From the NCBI GenBank assembly GCA_949126835.1, contig OX421495.1, positions 24,775,233-24,839,232 on the forward strand: a DNA stretch of 64,000 nucleotides, read 5' to 3'. The translations under genes were made by a program, and so were the position numbers. The notes under the pieces are model-generated. The model did not search any database, was not told where the DNA came from, and was given only the letters and a program-made list of their open reading frames with translations. The DNA is from Anisus vortex (Eukaryota > Mollusca > Gastropoda > Planorbidae). Below, in pieces: positions 27,076 to 40,300 of the stretch (its first letter is position 1; each line of letters starts with the position of its first letter).

Positions 27076-29050
27076 GTAAGCAACAATTTTCGACGTGCTT
27101 CTAATTTATAATAGTAATATAAATCGTTATTTTACAGCATGTAAACTGCAAACGTAAATATTAGTCGTAATATTTAATATAAATTAATATTAATATTACT
27201 ACGTTACTAAGTCTAACTTAGTCTAAGTAAGTAAGAAGTTAAAACTAGTTTAGAGTTTAGAGTAACTTAAGTTAAGACTTAAGAGTTGGAACTTAAGACC
27301 AGTTAATAAAAGTTATTAACTTATTATTAATAATTATTATTGATTAAATTTTATATTTAGACTAGGACTAGGCCTGTTTAAATTTAAAGGAGTATTTATA
27401 GAATTTATACTATTTACTACTAATTTATAGGCAAAGGCCTACATAGTCATAGACTCGTCATAGAGTCATAGTTAACATTTTACATAGTACATTTACATAG
27501 ACCATGATAGGCCTAGCCCTAACCCTATTAACGTATTAAAAAATAAAGGCTATTATTAATCATTTGATCCTATTTATTAAATAGATCTAGAGTCTAGTCT
27601 AGAGTAAATCACCCTTTGCGGACACCACTAAACAGCACACTATTTAGTTTTTGTGACCTAGTTTCTAAACCGTTACACAATGGATAAAAATGAAAAAACC
27701 AAATTATAGTACGAACACAGTGCGTGACAGGGCTACTTGAATCAACATAAATTATTGTATTGTCTGCAATTTCTTCACCCTAGCCTCAGGCCGAAGGATG
27801 ATGATGACTCGGCAACACCTAAATTATAAAACACGAAAGGCATGGCATCAGTTAGAATAAGAGTCACTAAAAGTTAAAGGCCTTCATTTTTAACAAGATT
27901 TTTATACACTACCCCAAGACTCAAGCTTTGTGACTGAATCATGGAGCCAGAGTGCAATGAGCATCCTCAAATGTTAGCCTAAACATAATAGATAGGTGCA
28001 CTATACAAGTGCCCCTATTACCATTGGGCCTACCATTGTCTGTAATGATTTCTAACAGAACTGCGAACAAAAATTAAAAAGCGATGAGTGCTTTTTTAAA
28101 AATCTCATTTACTTCGCAACCGGCAATAAGTTGTTAGTTTTTTCAACTCTGACATACTACTATAGAAAAATGAAACAACTATTGACATTTCAAGCAATTT
28201 AGATTTGAAAAAAAAAACACATGAAGTTTGAGTGCAGAGTGTTCCCAAAATGTCCTGATATTTGTTGATTGGCTGTTGGTAGTCATGAAAACATTGCAGA
28301 ATGCTAAACACTGCCTTAGTAGGTTATAGCTTATATAAAACTAATCTTGAGCTACTAGTATACTAATAGACTACAAGCTTAGGCCTAGAAATGGCTTTTA
28401 CACATATACGATTCTTCCCATATTGTAATTTGCGATCAATGCAAAAAATGTTGCCTTAAGCTACGCTTCGGCAATGCAAAATTGATCCAAAAGAAAAGGG
28501 TGTGGGGTCTGCAAACCTAAAATATTTATCCATTTTAATTATATAAAGATATATTTGCGTGCTAAATGCTAATTGAAAGTGACAAATTTTTCACTCCATA
28601 AAAGAAAATAGATCACAGAACCTACAAAGGTTTTCTTAATATAAATTGTAGGCCTATGCAATGCCATAGTAATTCTACATCATTACAACCACCCGGAAAG
28701 GTGATAGTTGCAACTTAATGACTTTTAACAATCTTTTTGGTAAAAAAAAAAGTGCAACCTATAACAAGGGTATATATATAATACTAAGACTATCTTTAAT
28801 GTTTTCTTGTGCTAAGTCAATAAGAGTTTTAACTGCTTGCTTATTAAATTGGAAAGGCAAAGAAACTATTACCGGGTATAATTGTGTAGTTTACTATCAA
28901 AAAGTACTACTCAACAGAGATGATTTTACAGAAATTGATACTTTTTACGGCACAATTTAGCATATTTTGCTATTTATGTATATCAATTTTATTAGAGTAC
29001 TTTTTAACTTATCAAAGGTTGAGCTAAAGATCAGCATGTCAATAAATATA
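27076..29050. other. presumed first intron of the RAMAC-like gene, 5' part
   Basis: The sequence is AT-rich with no coding frame of note. It contains the second copy of the dispersed repeat (27990-28420). Confidence 0.4.
27990..28420 (+). repeat. dispersed repeat, copy 2
   Basis: It matches 13770-14165 in the same orientation, with long shared stretches around GCTAAACACTGCCTTAGTAG. It is probably a fossil transposon. Confidence 0.55.
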
Positions 29051-29777
29051 TATGACCCGTTCCCACAAAAGGGGACATAAGTGTTTTTTTTCAACATTTT
29101 GAGCTATATATGTTTGAAAGGGCATTGAATAAGCTTTTTTTTAATACCAAACTTATTATTATACGTAAATATTTCAGTTTTCTATGACACTTACTATCAC
29201 TTAGAACTAGTCTGCCAAAAAACTAGAGTTTTGAGAAAAGGCGATTTAAAGTTTATGTATTTGAAAATGTCTAAACTCGGTAGCAACCAGAGTCGTAATA
29301 TCTATATTTACATACCAATGGAAAGGGCATTCAATTATCCTTTTAGTGGTATATACGATATTATTTTATTAAAAAACTGAACAAAAAATATTCGCATCTC
29401 ACAAAGAATTTAGCAGTGAAGCCATGCGTCTCTCCATATTGTGAAATGTTCATAATCTCGAAAACGGAAAGCCTAATTGCTTACTCCTTGTATTCCAAAA
29501 GCCAATCAGCGAATTTGTATTGGAAAAATATGGTATCGTAACCAATGATCAATTTATAAATTTTTTTAATTGGATAGAAAGAAAGGAATTGTTTATCCCA
29601 AACTTCAGGCTTAAAAATATTTTCTGATTGGTTTCTATAAATAAATAGTGATCACAAGGAAATTCCCGGGAATCTGCCCTTTTCAATGATATATAATTTT
29701 ATGGGGTACTGTCAAGGTTTTGGTAGAAAATGATAGGTTAAATAAAGTCGAATTTTAGTGAACTTATGCTAAATTCT

Positions 29778-32700
29778 CCCGTGTGGAGTTACCGATCTCC
29801 CATCGGGCTCCTCCCCAGGTGGCGGATCGGGTAAAGCCCACCAGATATGGTAGGTACCGGGGAAATCGATTCAAATACCCGGGGCGGACCAAATTCAGTA
29901 CCTGCTGCCTTGCAGGAAGTGGAGGGATCCACAAAGGCTAGGGAACATAACCCGAAAAAAGGCAGCTATCCTGAGAGCTGAGAGGGGAACTCTTCCCTAG
30001 ACGGTTATGCGCTAGGCTAGCAACCTGCCATGTAAAAAAACATAAAGCTACAGAAACAGCAACAGAAATATCCAAAAGCCAAACTATTATGGGAGATCAG
30101 CTGAGGATTGAGGCTGTGATGCCTGATATGACGAGGCGAGATGAAAGCCGAAAGGAAGTCTCCCCTCTGACACAATCCTTGGCGACCCCTCGAAAAGAAA
30201 TCAGAATTGGGGCATGGAATGTACGCACCATGTACGAATCAGGAAAAACTGCCCAGGTAACCAAAGAAATGGTACGCTGTAAAGTCAACATATTGGGTGT
30301 AAGTGAAATGCGGTGGACTGACTCGGGAATGATAACTCTGGCATCAGGCCAAACCATAGTCTACTCTGGAAGATCTGACGGTCAGCATCAGGAAGGTGTA
30401 GGTATTATCATGGACAAGCAGACAAGGAAAAGTCTGTTGAGCTGGGAGCCAATTGATGCCCGAATAATCAGAGCAAGATTTTCTCAACATATGCTAAGAT
30501 TACTGTCATACAATGCTACGCTCCCACAGAACAAGCAACAAAAGACATGTTCTATCATAACCTGCCAAGTCAGATAGATAAATCTCCTCGACATGATATT
30601 ATGATAATCATGGGAGACCTAAATTCAAAGATAGGATGTGACAACAGTGGTTATGAGTATTGCATGGGCAAGGAAGCCATGGGGGAAAGAAACGACAATG
30701 GCCAACGCCTCATTGATATATGCCTAGAGAATGGCCTGGTTATAGGTGGTAGTGTTTTCCAGCACAAGAATATCCATAAAGCCACCTGGACCTCTCCTGA
30801 CAACAGGACAAAGAATTACATTGACCACATTGTCATCAACCAGAAGTGGAGAAGAAGTATGAAAGATGTCAAGGCGATTAGGGGTGCTGACGTTGGTAGT
30901 GACCATAACCTTGTCTTATGTAAACTCAAACTAAAGAAAGTTACCAAAACTACTAGTTACCAACTCAATCATACTCAATGACTCTTCCAAATTAAAAGAT
31001 ACACTAGTAAAAAACAGTTTTGTGTTGGAACTACAGAATAGATTCAGCCTACTAGAAAATCTTTTAGAGGACGACATCAACACACACTGCGATAAGATTT
31101 TAAATGTATACACCGAAACCAGTAGAACAACACTAGGACACAAAACAAGACAGAAAGGAATGGATTTCAGATGCCACTTGGAGCTTCATAGAACAAAGGA
31201 AAGAGGCAAAGCGAAAAATGCTCACCAAAAATGGAGAAAGAAATACAGAAGCTAGACAGGATTACAAAAGACTCAACATTGGAGTAAAGCGGAGTGCAAG
31301 ACAAGACAAAAGAAATTATGTAGACAACATGGCACTATAGGCACAAGTAGCAGCTGATAAAGGCGATAACCAAACAGTCTACAAAATTATTAAGTCCCTT
31401 ACGGGAGGTCTAAGGAGCAAATCGACGACTGTTAAAGATAAAAATGGAAATAATCTGACGACAGAGAAAGACCAGCTCAAGAGGTGGGCAGAACATTTTG
31501 AAGATATTCTGAATAGACCGGACCCAGAAACAGAGGCTGACATCACAGACATGGGTTTTGAGATCAAAGTGTCTAAAGGGCCTATTATGGAATAAGAAAT
31601 AATAGAAGCCATTAAACAGACAAAAGGAAACAAGGCACCAGGAGAGGATAGAGTTACGGCAGACATGCTCAAGTCCAGCCCAACCCTGTGTGCAAGAACA
31701 CTTATAGGACTCTTTAATAAAATATGGGACAAAGAACATGTACCTACCTCATGGAAACGAGGGATTATTGTCAAAGTTCCCAAGAAAGGCGACCTAACCA
31801 TATGTGACAATTGGAGAGGCATAAACCTATTGTTGTCTGCAACTGGAAAAATCTTTTGTAGAATCTTACTGATGAGAATGAGAACAGGAATAGAGAGAGT
31901 CCTACGTGAAGAACAAGCTGGTTTCAGAGCTGGAAGATCATGCAATGATCAAATCTTTGTCCTGCGTACCATAGTGGAACAGTCATTGGAATGGAACTCT
32001 TTGTACATCAACTACATAGATTTTGAAAAGGCTTTCGATAGCATCCACCACCCAACACTTTGGACAATTCTGGAATCATATGGATTCCCAGGCAAAGTCA
32101 TTAACATCCTGAAAGACATCTATACTGGAAACCAGTGCTGTGTACGCCATGAAAATCAACAGAGTGAATGGTTCCAGGTGAAAACAGGTGTCCGACAAGG
32201 ATGTGTGATATCACCTGTTATCTTCTTAATAATAATGGACTGGGTCACGAGGAGAGCTACTGCAGATAAACCCCGAGGCCTGGTATGGGGACTAACTTCC
32301 TATCTAGAAGACTGCAATTTTGCAGATGACATAGCTCTGCTCTCTCATTCTCAACCAGATATCCAGGAGAAGACAACAAGAGTAGAACAAATAGCCAAAA
32401 ATGTTGGCTTAAAGATCAACTCAGGGAAAACAAAAATCATGAAAGTTAAGACAAAGAGCTCTAAGAGGACAAGTGCCAACAGTGTGGAGGTGGAAGAGAT
32501 TGAAAACTTCAAATACCTTGGCAGCTACATCTCTGCTAATGGAAGCATAGACGTGGAAATCTCCACCAGACTAGCTATGGCAGCTCAGGCCTTCAACAAA
32601 CTGGGAAAAATATGGAAGTCATCCTCTCTGCAACTAAGAACAAAACTGAAACTATACAAGTCAAATGTACGCTCAGTCCTTCTCTATGCTGCAGAGACTT

Positions 32701-33053
32701 GGAAGACTAATACCAAAATTGAAGGCCGCCTTAGAGGGTTTGAAGGAAGATGTTTCCGACGTATACTAAGGATCGGCTGGGAGGACCACATCTCAAACAT
32801 TGAAGTCCGCCAAAGAACTAGAATAAACTTCATTATCGAAGAAATCATGAAAAGAAGATGGAGATGGCTGGGTCACATCCTCCGCATGGACAAAACAAGG
32901 CTCCCAAGCAGCGCATTGAAATGGACACCACCAGGAAAAAGACGTAGGGGAAGGCCAATGGGAACGTGGAGAAGGACAATAGACGAGGCAGCAAAGGCCT
33001 GGCGGAACTTTGTTGCTGCCTTATGCTCCACGGGGAGCGATAAAGACTAAGAG
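29778..33053 (+). mobile_element. full-length-looking non-LTR retrotransposon (RTE/BovB-like)
   Basis: The element is framed by the identical 12-mer ATGCTAAATTCT at 29766-29777 and 33054-33065, a convincing target-site duplication. It is about 3.28 kb. It has a GC-rich 5' leader of about 310 bp (29778-30088), a broken endonuclease plus RT frame, and only three bases between the stop codon and the duplication. The compact size and nearly absent 3' UTR fit the RTE group. The protein type is the one often annotated in databases as craniofacial-development-protein-2-like. The clade was not tested by phylogeny. Confidence 0.85.
30089..33050 (+). pseudogene. LINE endonuclease-reverse transcriptase, inactivated
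   Basis: The AP-endonuclease domain starts at 30089 with WNVRT and SEMRW motifs. The frame shifts near 30493-30496 and continues with the MGDLN and GSDHNLV motifs to 30981. A third segment runs from about 31000 in another frame, and a further shift near 31155 enters the frame kept to 33050. That frame has stops TAG at 31338-31340 and TAA at 31593-31595. From 31665 it is open for 461 codons and carries the RT core (WKRGI, GFRAGRSCNDQI, IDFEKAFD, GVRQGCVISP, FADD at about 32320) and the C-terminal region RRWRWLGHILRM ending GRPMGTWRRT. Normally the product nicks the target DNA and copies the element RNA at the nick. Three shifts and two nonsense codons make this copy inactive. The small minus-strand frames here are shadows. 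Confidence 0.88.
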
Positions 33054-33481
33054 ATGCTAAATTCTAAATCCCACGTTGATCAAAATAATTAATTAAAATA
33101 TTTTAAGTAGAAAAAATATAAAAAACATGTAAATTATGATTTAGAAATGGATAACCTAGTATTTACAAAAATATAAAAAATTCATTGGAAAGACCCCCAC
33201 AATACAAAAACGCATGTAGCACAAATTGGTATTTGCGACTTATGTCTCCTTTCTTGAGAACGGGTCACATATGGTCTTGAAGACAGTAAGGATAACAATT
33301 ATTTTTGTTTAAGTTATGGAGCACCTTTTTAAAGTGGACTACAACTGATTATGATCAAATGTCCCATTTATTATTTGAATTATTACTCATTATTTTTTTT
33401 TTTGGTTACAGGAAAAAGAATACTTGGTGAATACAATTAGGAATCCATATAGTTGAACAATATTCTTTTTAAAAATAGCGA

Positions 33482-33961
33482 ATGTCTGACTTGGATGAAA
33501 TAGCTGCTGCTGCAGGCATAGCCATTCTTGACGATGCTGGGGATGCAGGTAGTAGCACAGTTCACTGTGAAACGTCAGTAAAATGTGTTTCTTCAGCTAC
33601 AGAATCTAATTATGTTTCACCACTGCCACAAGTAGCAGAGTTAGAGGCAGCGTTTGGTAATCGCTATACAGACTTAGACCCAGACTATGTAAAAGCCATA
33701 GAAGATACTTCCTCTGCCAACCCACCTTGTGTGACAGACTTTTTTGCCAGGAGACAAAGAGAAGACAATCGCAGCTGGCAAAGAAATCGTAATTATGGTG
33801 GTGAACGTAGAGACTACAGAAATCAGGACAACAGAGGCAGAAATGATGGTTGGAATAGAGGCAATAAGCCATACAACAGACCAGGTGATTATGGAGATCA
33901 CAAGAGAGAAGATAATGATTCCAGACGTAGAGGCTACAGGGATAGATCACCTCATAGATAA
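33482..33961 (+). CDS. RAMAC-like (RNMT-activating mini-protein; FAM103A1 family), 159 aa
   Basis: This is a single coding exon. A TAG at 33476-33478 lies in frame just before the ATG, and a good acceptor (polypyrimidine, TTACAG) ends at 33410. Residues about 51-88 (AELEAAFGNRYTDLDPDYV, then a Pro-Pro segment and DFF) align with the short activation segment of RAMAC, which has an FxxxFxxRFTxxDxEY...PPxVxxW pattern. Residues 90-159 are rich in Arg, Asn, Gly, Tyr and Asp, matching the RNA-binding tail of the family. In vertebrates RAMAC binds RNMT, the mRNA cap guanine-N7 methyltransferase, stimulates it and recruits RNA in the nucleus. This protein is longer than human RAMAC (118 aa) because of an extra acidic/Ala-rich segment of about 45 residues at the N-terminus. 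The identity is inferred from short motifs. An unrelated RG/RN-rich protein is the alternative. Confidence 0.7.
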   Translation: MSDLDEIAAAAGIAILDDAGDAGSSTVHCETSVKCVSSATESNYVSPLPQVAELEAAFGNRYTDLDPDYVKAIEDTSSANPPCVTDFFARRQREDNRSWQRNRNYGGERRDYRNQDNRGRNDGWNRGNKPYNRPGDYGDHKREDNDSRRRGYRDRSPHR

Positions 33962-36900
33962 ACTCTACATTGTATTATAGAAAACTATTTCAAAACCTAT
34001 TTTTTCTTCTTGTACCGTATATTACAATTAAATTGAAAATGTATTTCCATTTGAATAAGTTTTTTTTTTTTTAATCGAACTGTAACGAATAATTTGCTGT
34101 AAATATTTGTGTTTCAAGAAAAAAACTCTTTGTAATTCAATGATTTTCTTTTTCCAAAAAGAAGAATCACATTTATCATTTATTATAAACAGTTGTCTTG
34201 TATGAAAGCAAGGATCATATGCATATGGTTGTGAAAGTTAGGGGAAGCTGATTTTGTTTTTGCAAGTTTGGGCTAACCAACACCAAAAGTTTGTGAATAT
34301 TGCTATAATGAAAAATGCAGTGCAAACATTAACCCTGTTGTTAAAGAGTTTTTAACTCATAAATCATAACAGCATTTCTCCTTCTGGAAATTTTTCAAGA
34401 CCTGTTTATACGAGTTTATGAATACTGATACTTACTGAATAATAATCCACAAATACAATCTTCACTACATATACTATTGGCTAACACAAAGATAATTCAT
34501 ACATACGCAGTCCCAGTATAGATCTAGAATGCTTTGTGAATTGAAAGATCATTTTAGAATTTAAAAAAAAAACTGTAACTGTATCAACATTGTAGTGATA
34601 ACTTGTGTATCGGTATTTGGACACTGAATGTTTCGTTAATTAGAGTTAAGATTTGTGTCCACTTCCTGTGTGTTTTATTATTATTATGCACGTTGTCTTC
34701 CTGTCCCTCACGATTGAAGGCTAATCGTATGGTTCAAGTAATTATTAAATAAATAATCCTGTACAGCATTTTGGTCTATTGTGTTCATAAACAATCATAA
34801 ACCAATTCATTACAAACATGAATCTTAAATTTAAATCTTAACTTTAGCTTTCTTTAAACAACATTAGGTGAAATAAGAACACAAGTTTAAGTGAATCATT
34901 AAAATATACTTTATTCTCAAGCCATTTCTTTACTTTCAACCCATCAGTCCACATATTAACATAAGAAAAGGACAATGAGGAGAAGTCAAGAATGTCATTT
35001 AATTCATAAAATTTGTGTTTTAGTTCAAAGTAGTAAACTGTTTGATATATATTATGTGCATATTAAAAATAAAAAAATCACTCATTAAAATTGTTAACTC
35101 AGTGTTTAGCATGAAAGTGTCATTTCTAAACAATATAAAGTAGCAGAAATAACAATTTTTCAACAGAAGTGCCACAAAATGTTAATTGTTGAAATAAATT
35201 CATTATTACTATTAAGTTAATAACATAAAAGTATTTCAGTAACAAAAATTGTGTATTTTAAAAAACAAACAAAAATAGTAACTTTATCTAGCAACAGTAC
35301 AACACTATACCAACACTATACTATAAATAGAAAGTTTTCACTCAATATGTACTGCTATATGTTATCTTTTTTATTTAGCATTTTTTGATTTTAAAAAGCT
35401 GAGTATCTTTTATTGTAGATGGAGTAATTCAAAACTATTAACCCAAATGTGCAACCTACAATGGCACTCTAAACAAGACGTAATAAAAACTTGGTCACAA
35501 AAAAAGAACTTAGTGTTTGATACCCATAAAATTTGAATATTTTGGTCCATAAATTAAAAAAAAAATTTAAATAGAAAAGCATGATAAAAGATATGCAAAC
35601 GAGATCACAACAAAGTCAAGATGGATGATGATTTTACAAGTCATGGAGCAGTAATGATGCTCATTAGCACCATGACAGATAAACCTAGAGAAATGTAACT
35701 CAACTCTATCCATACATAACTAAAATATTAACACTTTGCTAAATCAAGGTCAACTTACAATACAGTGTAGTACTACTAGTATTGGATTTTAAGACAAATA
35801 TTTAAAACAGTTTCCTGTGACTGTCTGAATATTTAGAAATACTGAAATCCCCAACCAATACAACATTAATTTGTTTTGTTTATCATATAAAAGAAAAGGT
35901 CATCAACAAAATAATAAACACTTATTTCACTTATATAATTTCATCAACAATATTATAGAAGTAGAATAAAAAAAATCAACAGCATCAGGATGGAGCCAGT
36001 TGAGACAAGGAGAATGTTGCTAAAATTGCTGGACTGGGTAACAATATCATTGCAGCATAAAATGGAAGCGAAAAAACAAATTTTCCTAAATGACGCTCAA
36101 AATGTCTGGGAAGGGGGGGAGATCTGTTGAAGTAAATTTCTAATTTATGTTGACATTTTAAAAATATCTGTATACCGGTACAATATGTTTACAAAATAAA
36201 AAATAAATACTATCCAATGGTAAAAATTTCATAATTTTCTCCTATAAGGCTTGATAAATATATATTTAAAAAAAAAACATTTTTTTACACATCCAGTCAT
36301 AAGTTTGTTACAACACTATTATTGTTATTGCCTGCATCAATGAGCAAATTGCATAGGTTTTTAAAAAAAAAAGGAAAAAAATACTGAATACACTGTATTT
36401 TGTTTCAACACAAAAAAAGTAGGATATTAGGATATTATAATAATTGTTTTCAGTATATTCTAACTTAATCTGTTTAAAGAAAAGACATTACCAGCCCTAA
36501 TGAAGAAAATGTAATGTTGAATTCATCATTTACACATACAATTATTAGGAAAAAAAATTTGATTTTCCCTTACAGTTACAGCATAGAAGAATTCAAATTT
36601 AGCAAAATAAACATACAGATGTAAAAATAAATTACCCAGCAATTTTGAAACTATAAATAAATGCTTATAGCCTATACAAATAGCTGCACTAAAGAATGAT
36701 TAATATTGCTCTATATAAAACCAGTAGAGAATACACTTGAAAAGTAATCTATTTTGTTTCTGCCAAAGGTAGATGGTATCATTGTCTTCAAGAACATTTG
36801 CCACTCTTTTGTAGATTTAAAGATCAAGCTTTTTCCTTTTCTGACAGAAATTGTTTCCTTTAAACATATTTGGTTATGTTTGTACATTTAAAGTGGAGCA

Positions 36901-37313
36901 TTCAGAGAATGCCACATGCAGAATACATTTTATGTAAGTTATTGTACTAAATATTTCATTGCATTTTTTTTTTAAAGTTGTTAACATTATAGTTGCAATG
37001 AAAATTTTTCTTCAAATTTAAAGTTTTATTACCTGTACATGGTACAATTTTAAATATAAGATTACAATTAAGCAAAATAAAAACCAGTAATTTATAATTC
37101 TAGAGAAACAAGCAGAAAAAAATATAATTGGTAAGTATGTACATCCACATAGTATAAAAGTTTGTACATAACTGACTACAGCAGTAATGTTCACAAAAAA
37201 AAAAAGAAAAAGAGAATCAGTTGAAATACAAACAAAAAAAAGCTTCACATGGCTCACACTTGTTGTAAGCTATCTACGTGCGCTGCCGCACGCAAATTGT
37301 TGAGCCTTGTAAC
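33962..37313. other. convergent 3' UTRs / intergenic, RAMAC-like to ITPK1
   Basis: The region is AT-rich and non-coding. AATAAA near 34747 could end the RAMAC-like mRNA. TTTATT near 37024 (AATAAA on minus) could end the ITPK1 mRNA about 290 bases after its stop codon. I see no other gene. Confidence 0.6.
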
Positions 37314-40300
37314 TCAGTGAGGGTCATCGCTGCCAGCACCTCCCCTTTCTATTAGATTATTATTTCCACCCAAGTAGAAACTGCAGGGCTTCTCCTCCAG
37401 GAGCTCCTTCTCCTGGCTCCTTGGGCTGAGATCAATGACAGGGGATGAGGTCGTCACAGGCGACTTGGTGCTGCTGTTCAATTGGTTCTCTGATGATCTA
37501 CGAACCTCAAGGTTTAGCTGGTTTAAAATGTTCATGCAAGCGGGGTCATGTGGCGGAGACTTCAAGCGGCCGTTCACCAGCTCACCCTTGTCGCTAGCAT
37601 CCAAGACTTTGACAATGTGCTCAAGCAGGATTCCAAAAAAGTTATCAATAGATTCAAAACCTGAAGAAAAAAAAGTCTTATTATAACTGTATGCAAGTTA
37701 ACAAAAGAGATTAAACATTTTAGAATGAAAACCAAATCAGATAATTGTTTCTTTTAACCCACAAACTGTGGTGGCCGATCTGCACTTTCTGTACTGTGGT
37801 GACTGAAAAAATTGGCTGATCAAAATTAGGATGAAATAGCAACTTCCAATCCAAGATTTAAAGTGAATATAGCTACTTCGCTAGCTATTTTATTGAAATG
37901 GAAGAAGCTATAGCTGGACCGTCCGGCTTATGTAATAAATCTGTTGGGAATTTTTTTAAGTGATGATTCCATACCACAGTTCATAGGTAAAATTTAAAGT
38001 GTTTTTTTAATACTAAAATAAGATATTAGAGAATAATATTTATCAATAATCTTATCGTGGCGCCTAAATAGTTAAAAACTCTTAGCAATGCTTCAAATAA
38101 TAAGCAAAAAATAAATGCTGCTGAAATAATAAGCAGTTTTGAAAAACTCTGCTTTTATTACGGTAGTAAGAGATTATTAACACATGCAAACCTGGAAAGA
38201 AGTTGATATCAATGATTCCATATTGATTTGTCTCACTGTCCATAATAACGTCAAACCCAAACAAATCCAGCTCCATTGCTTCTCTCATACTTTTCCCCAA
38301 GCGATCTAGATAAACCCAATCAGGTTTTGCGGGCTGATTTTCCAAAGTGGCATAATCCACCTGAAAGGATATAATTTTGTCTTTTACTACACATACACAA
38401 AACAGCATGAGTCAACTTTGAAATATATTTATCTGAACTTGTTAGCTTACAGCATTAAGAGGATGGTCTGAATCTGCTTTGGAAACTTCTTGGGTATCAA
38501 AGAAGATTGTAGGGTGAGCTGTCGATAAGTTAAACAAAATAGTGAAACAACTGAGGAGTTATTTTCAGTGTTTTAACAAGCAAAACAAATATTTTAAAAA
38601 ATCAACAAGAGGATGGGCTCATTCGATGTGGCAGTAAATTAAATATTAGTGACATTAGTTATAATTCCTCCCTATTACAATATATTTATTTGAAATGGGC
38701 CTAACTATTATATTTATAAGAAATAATATAAATATATAAATAAACACCCAATTTAGAAAATAACAGTGTAAATTCAAGATTGGGCCCATGGGTCAATTAT
38801 CTCTTGCTGTTTTATTAGATTTAAAAATCTATCACACAAGATATTCAATGGATTTTCTCCACTCTCATTCCCTTCAGACAATTTTTTTTAACTTGAAAGG
38901 CTTTATCCAAAAGTTGTCAACTAAATGAAAAAAAGGACATAAACTAGTTTACATTTTCTTTACACAATGCTAAACTAAATTAATAATACATTAATTATTT
39001 TCAAGTTATTTCCCCTTAAGCACACTAACTTCCACACTATAAATAGTTTTCTTTATTGATGGACATTACTGATGGACCCAGGCAAAATCATACAAAGTCT
39101 AATGCTTCACTACTTGTCAATAATATAATTATAGCGTAGGGACTTGGGACAAATGTATATATAAAAGGATGCCTTACGTCCAGGATATAAATTTTTCAAA
39201 GATGGCCTCTGAATGATGAACTGCTTACAACCCACAACTAGAATCTTGTACAGGATGGCATTATGGTTGATGAAAGACTGGGCCACACATGGTGGGGTAA
39301 TGTCCTTCAGAGACTCTTCATTGAAGATTATTGACATCTAGGGAATACATGTGCCTGACTTATTATATTGTGTTCTTACATTATAGCTCGGAATTTTAAG
39401 TCATTTAACAAACTTTTAAAAGAACACAGAGGAAAAGATTTTTTAACTTTTATTTTATCCTGTTAAATATATTAACGTTCAAAAATATTGTTAAACGAGC
39501 TTGACAATTTTAATTTAATTTATTGTTCCTTTCTGATAAGAAATAAAAAATTAATGTAAAGAAAACAATATTATAAAATAATCTTACCTAATTGAAATTA
39601 CATAAAACAAAAGGAAACATGTTATTACTACAAGTCAAAAAACAAAGAAAATTATATATGCATAAATAATATATATTTGTAATTGCAAGTGGGTGTTAAA
39701 ACTAAAGTAGAGAGAAGACACTGATTTATTAATAATTAAAAATTATTTTTTTTTTTAAAAGAGAGAAGACAAAAGAAAGAATAATGACAAGATTATACTT
39801 TGCTTCATTTAGCGCCTTAATGATACCTGATGAGCATAGGTTGATCCATGGGCCAGAATAGGCTTGCATACTGCAATAAGAATGGTTTTAGTAAATGTGT
39901 TTCTGTATGTTGGTGTATGGTGTTTGTAGGAATTCCAGTGTGCAGTGATGGGTGAGTGTATGATGTACGAAGGAAACGGAAACATTAAAAAAAAATTGAA
40001 CAAAAAAAACCACCCTAATACCCACTGTTTTCTTCTTTTAAATGAAAATGATCTTAAGAAAAAATTTCCTCCCGCATTAACAGAAAAATGTCTGCCTGTA
40101 CTAAAAAAAAATTAAATAAACCCTAAAATAAAAACATTAATGTGCATTCTATTAAGTTTTGTTTTTATGGATCATTTTTGAAATAAAACAATAAAAAAAA
40201 GGATATTTATACATTAAAATCTGACTAAAAACTTGATCACAGTATGACAGGTTCAACAAGTTATTCTTTTATCCACAAACTAAATGTGCAAAAAATTAAT

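Larger units (their letters stand above)
29053..33267. mobile_element. TIR element interrupted by a LINE
   Basis: TGACCCGTTC..A..AAAGGGGACATAAGT at 29053-29082 is matched by its imperfect reverse complement at 33238-33267 (ACTTATGTCTCC...GAACGGGTCA). The ends point outward as terminal inverted repeats of about 30 bp. Removing the LINE and one target duplication leaves an element of about 0.93 kb with no long frame, so it is non-autonomous. A target duplication of the outer element is not clear. Confidence 0.6.

Noticed and set aside
31379..31945. 188- and 109-codon minus-strand frames
   Set aside because: They are antisense shadows of the LINE reverse transcriptase. The plus strand carries the conserved motifs.
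33606..33980. Minus-strand and +2 frames inside the RAMAC-like exon
   Set aside because: They are shadows of the plus-strand frame starting at 33482, which has family motifs and a proper upstream stop and acceptor.
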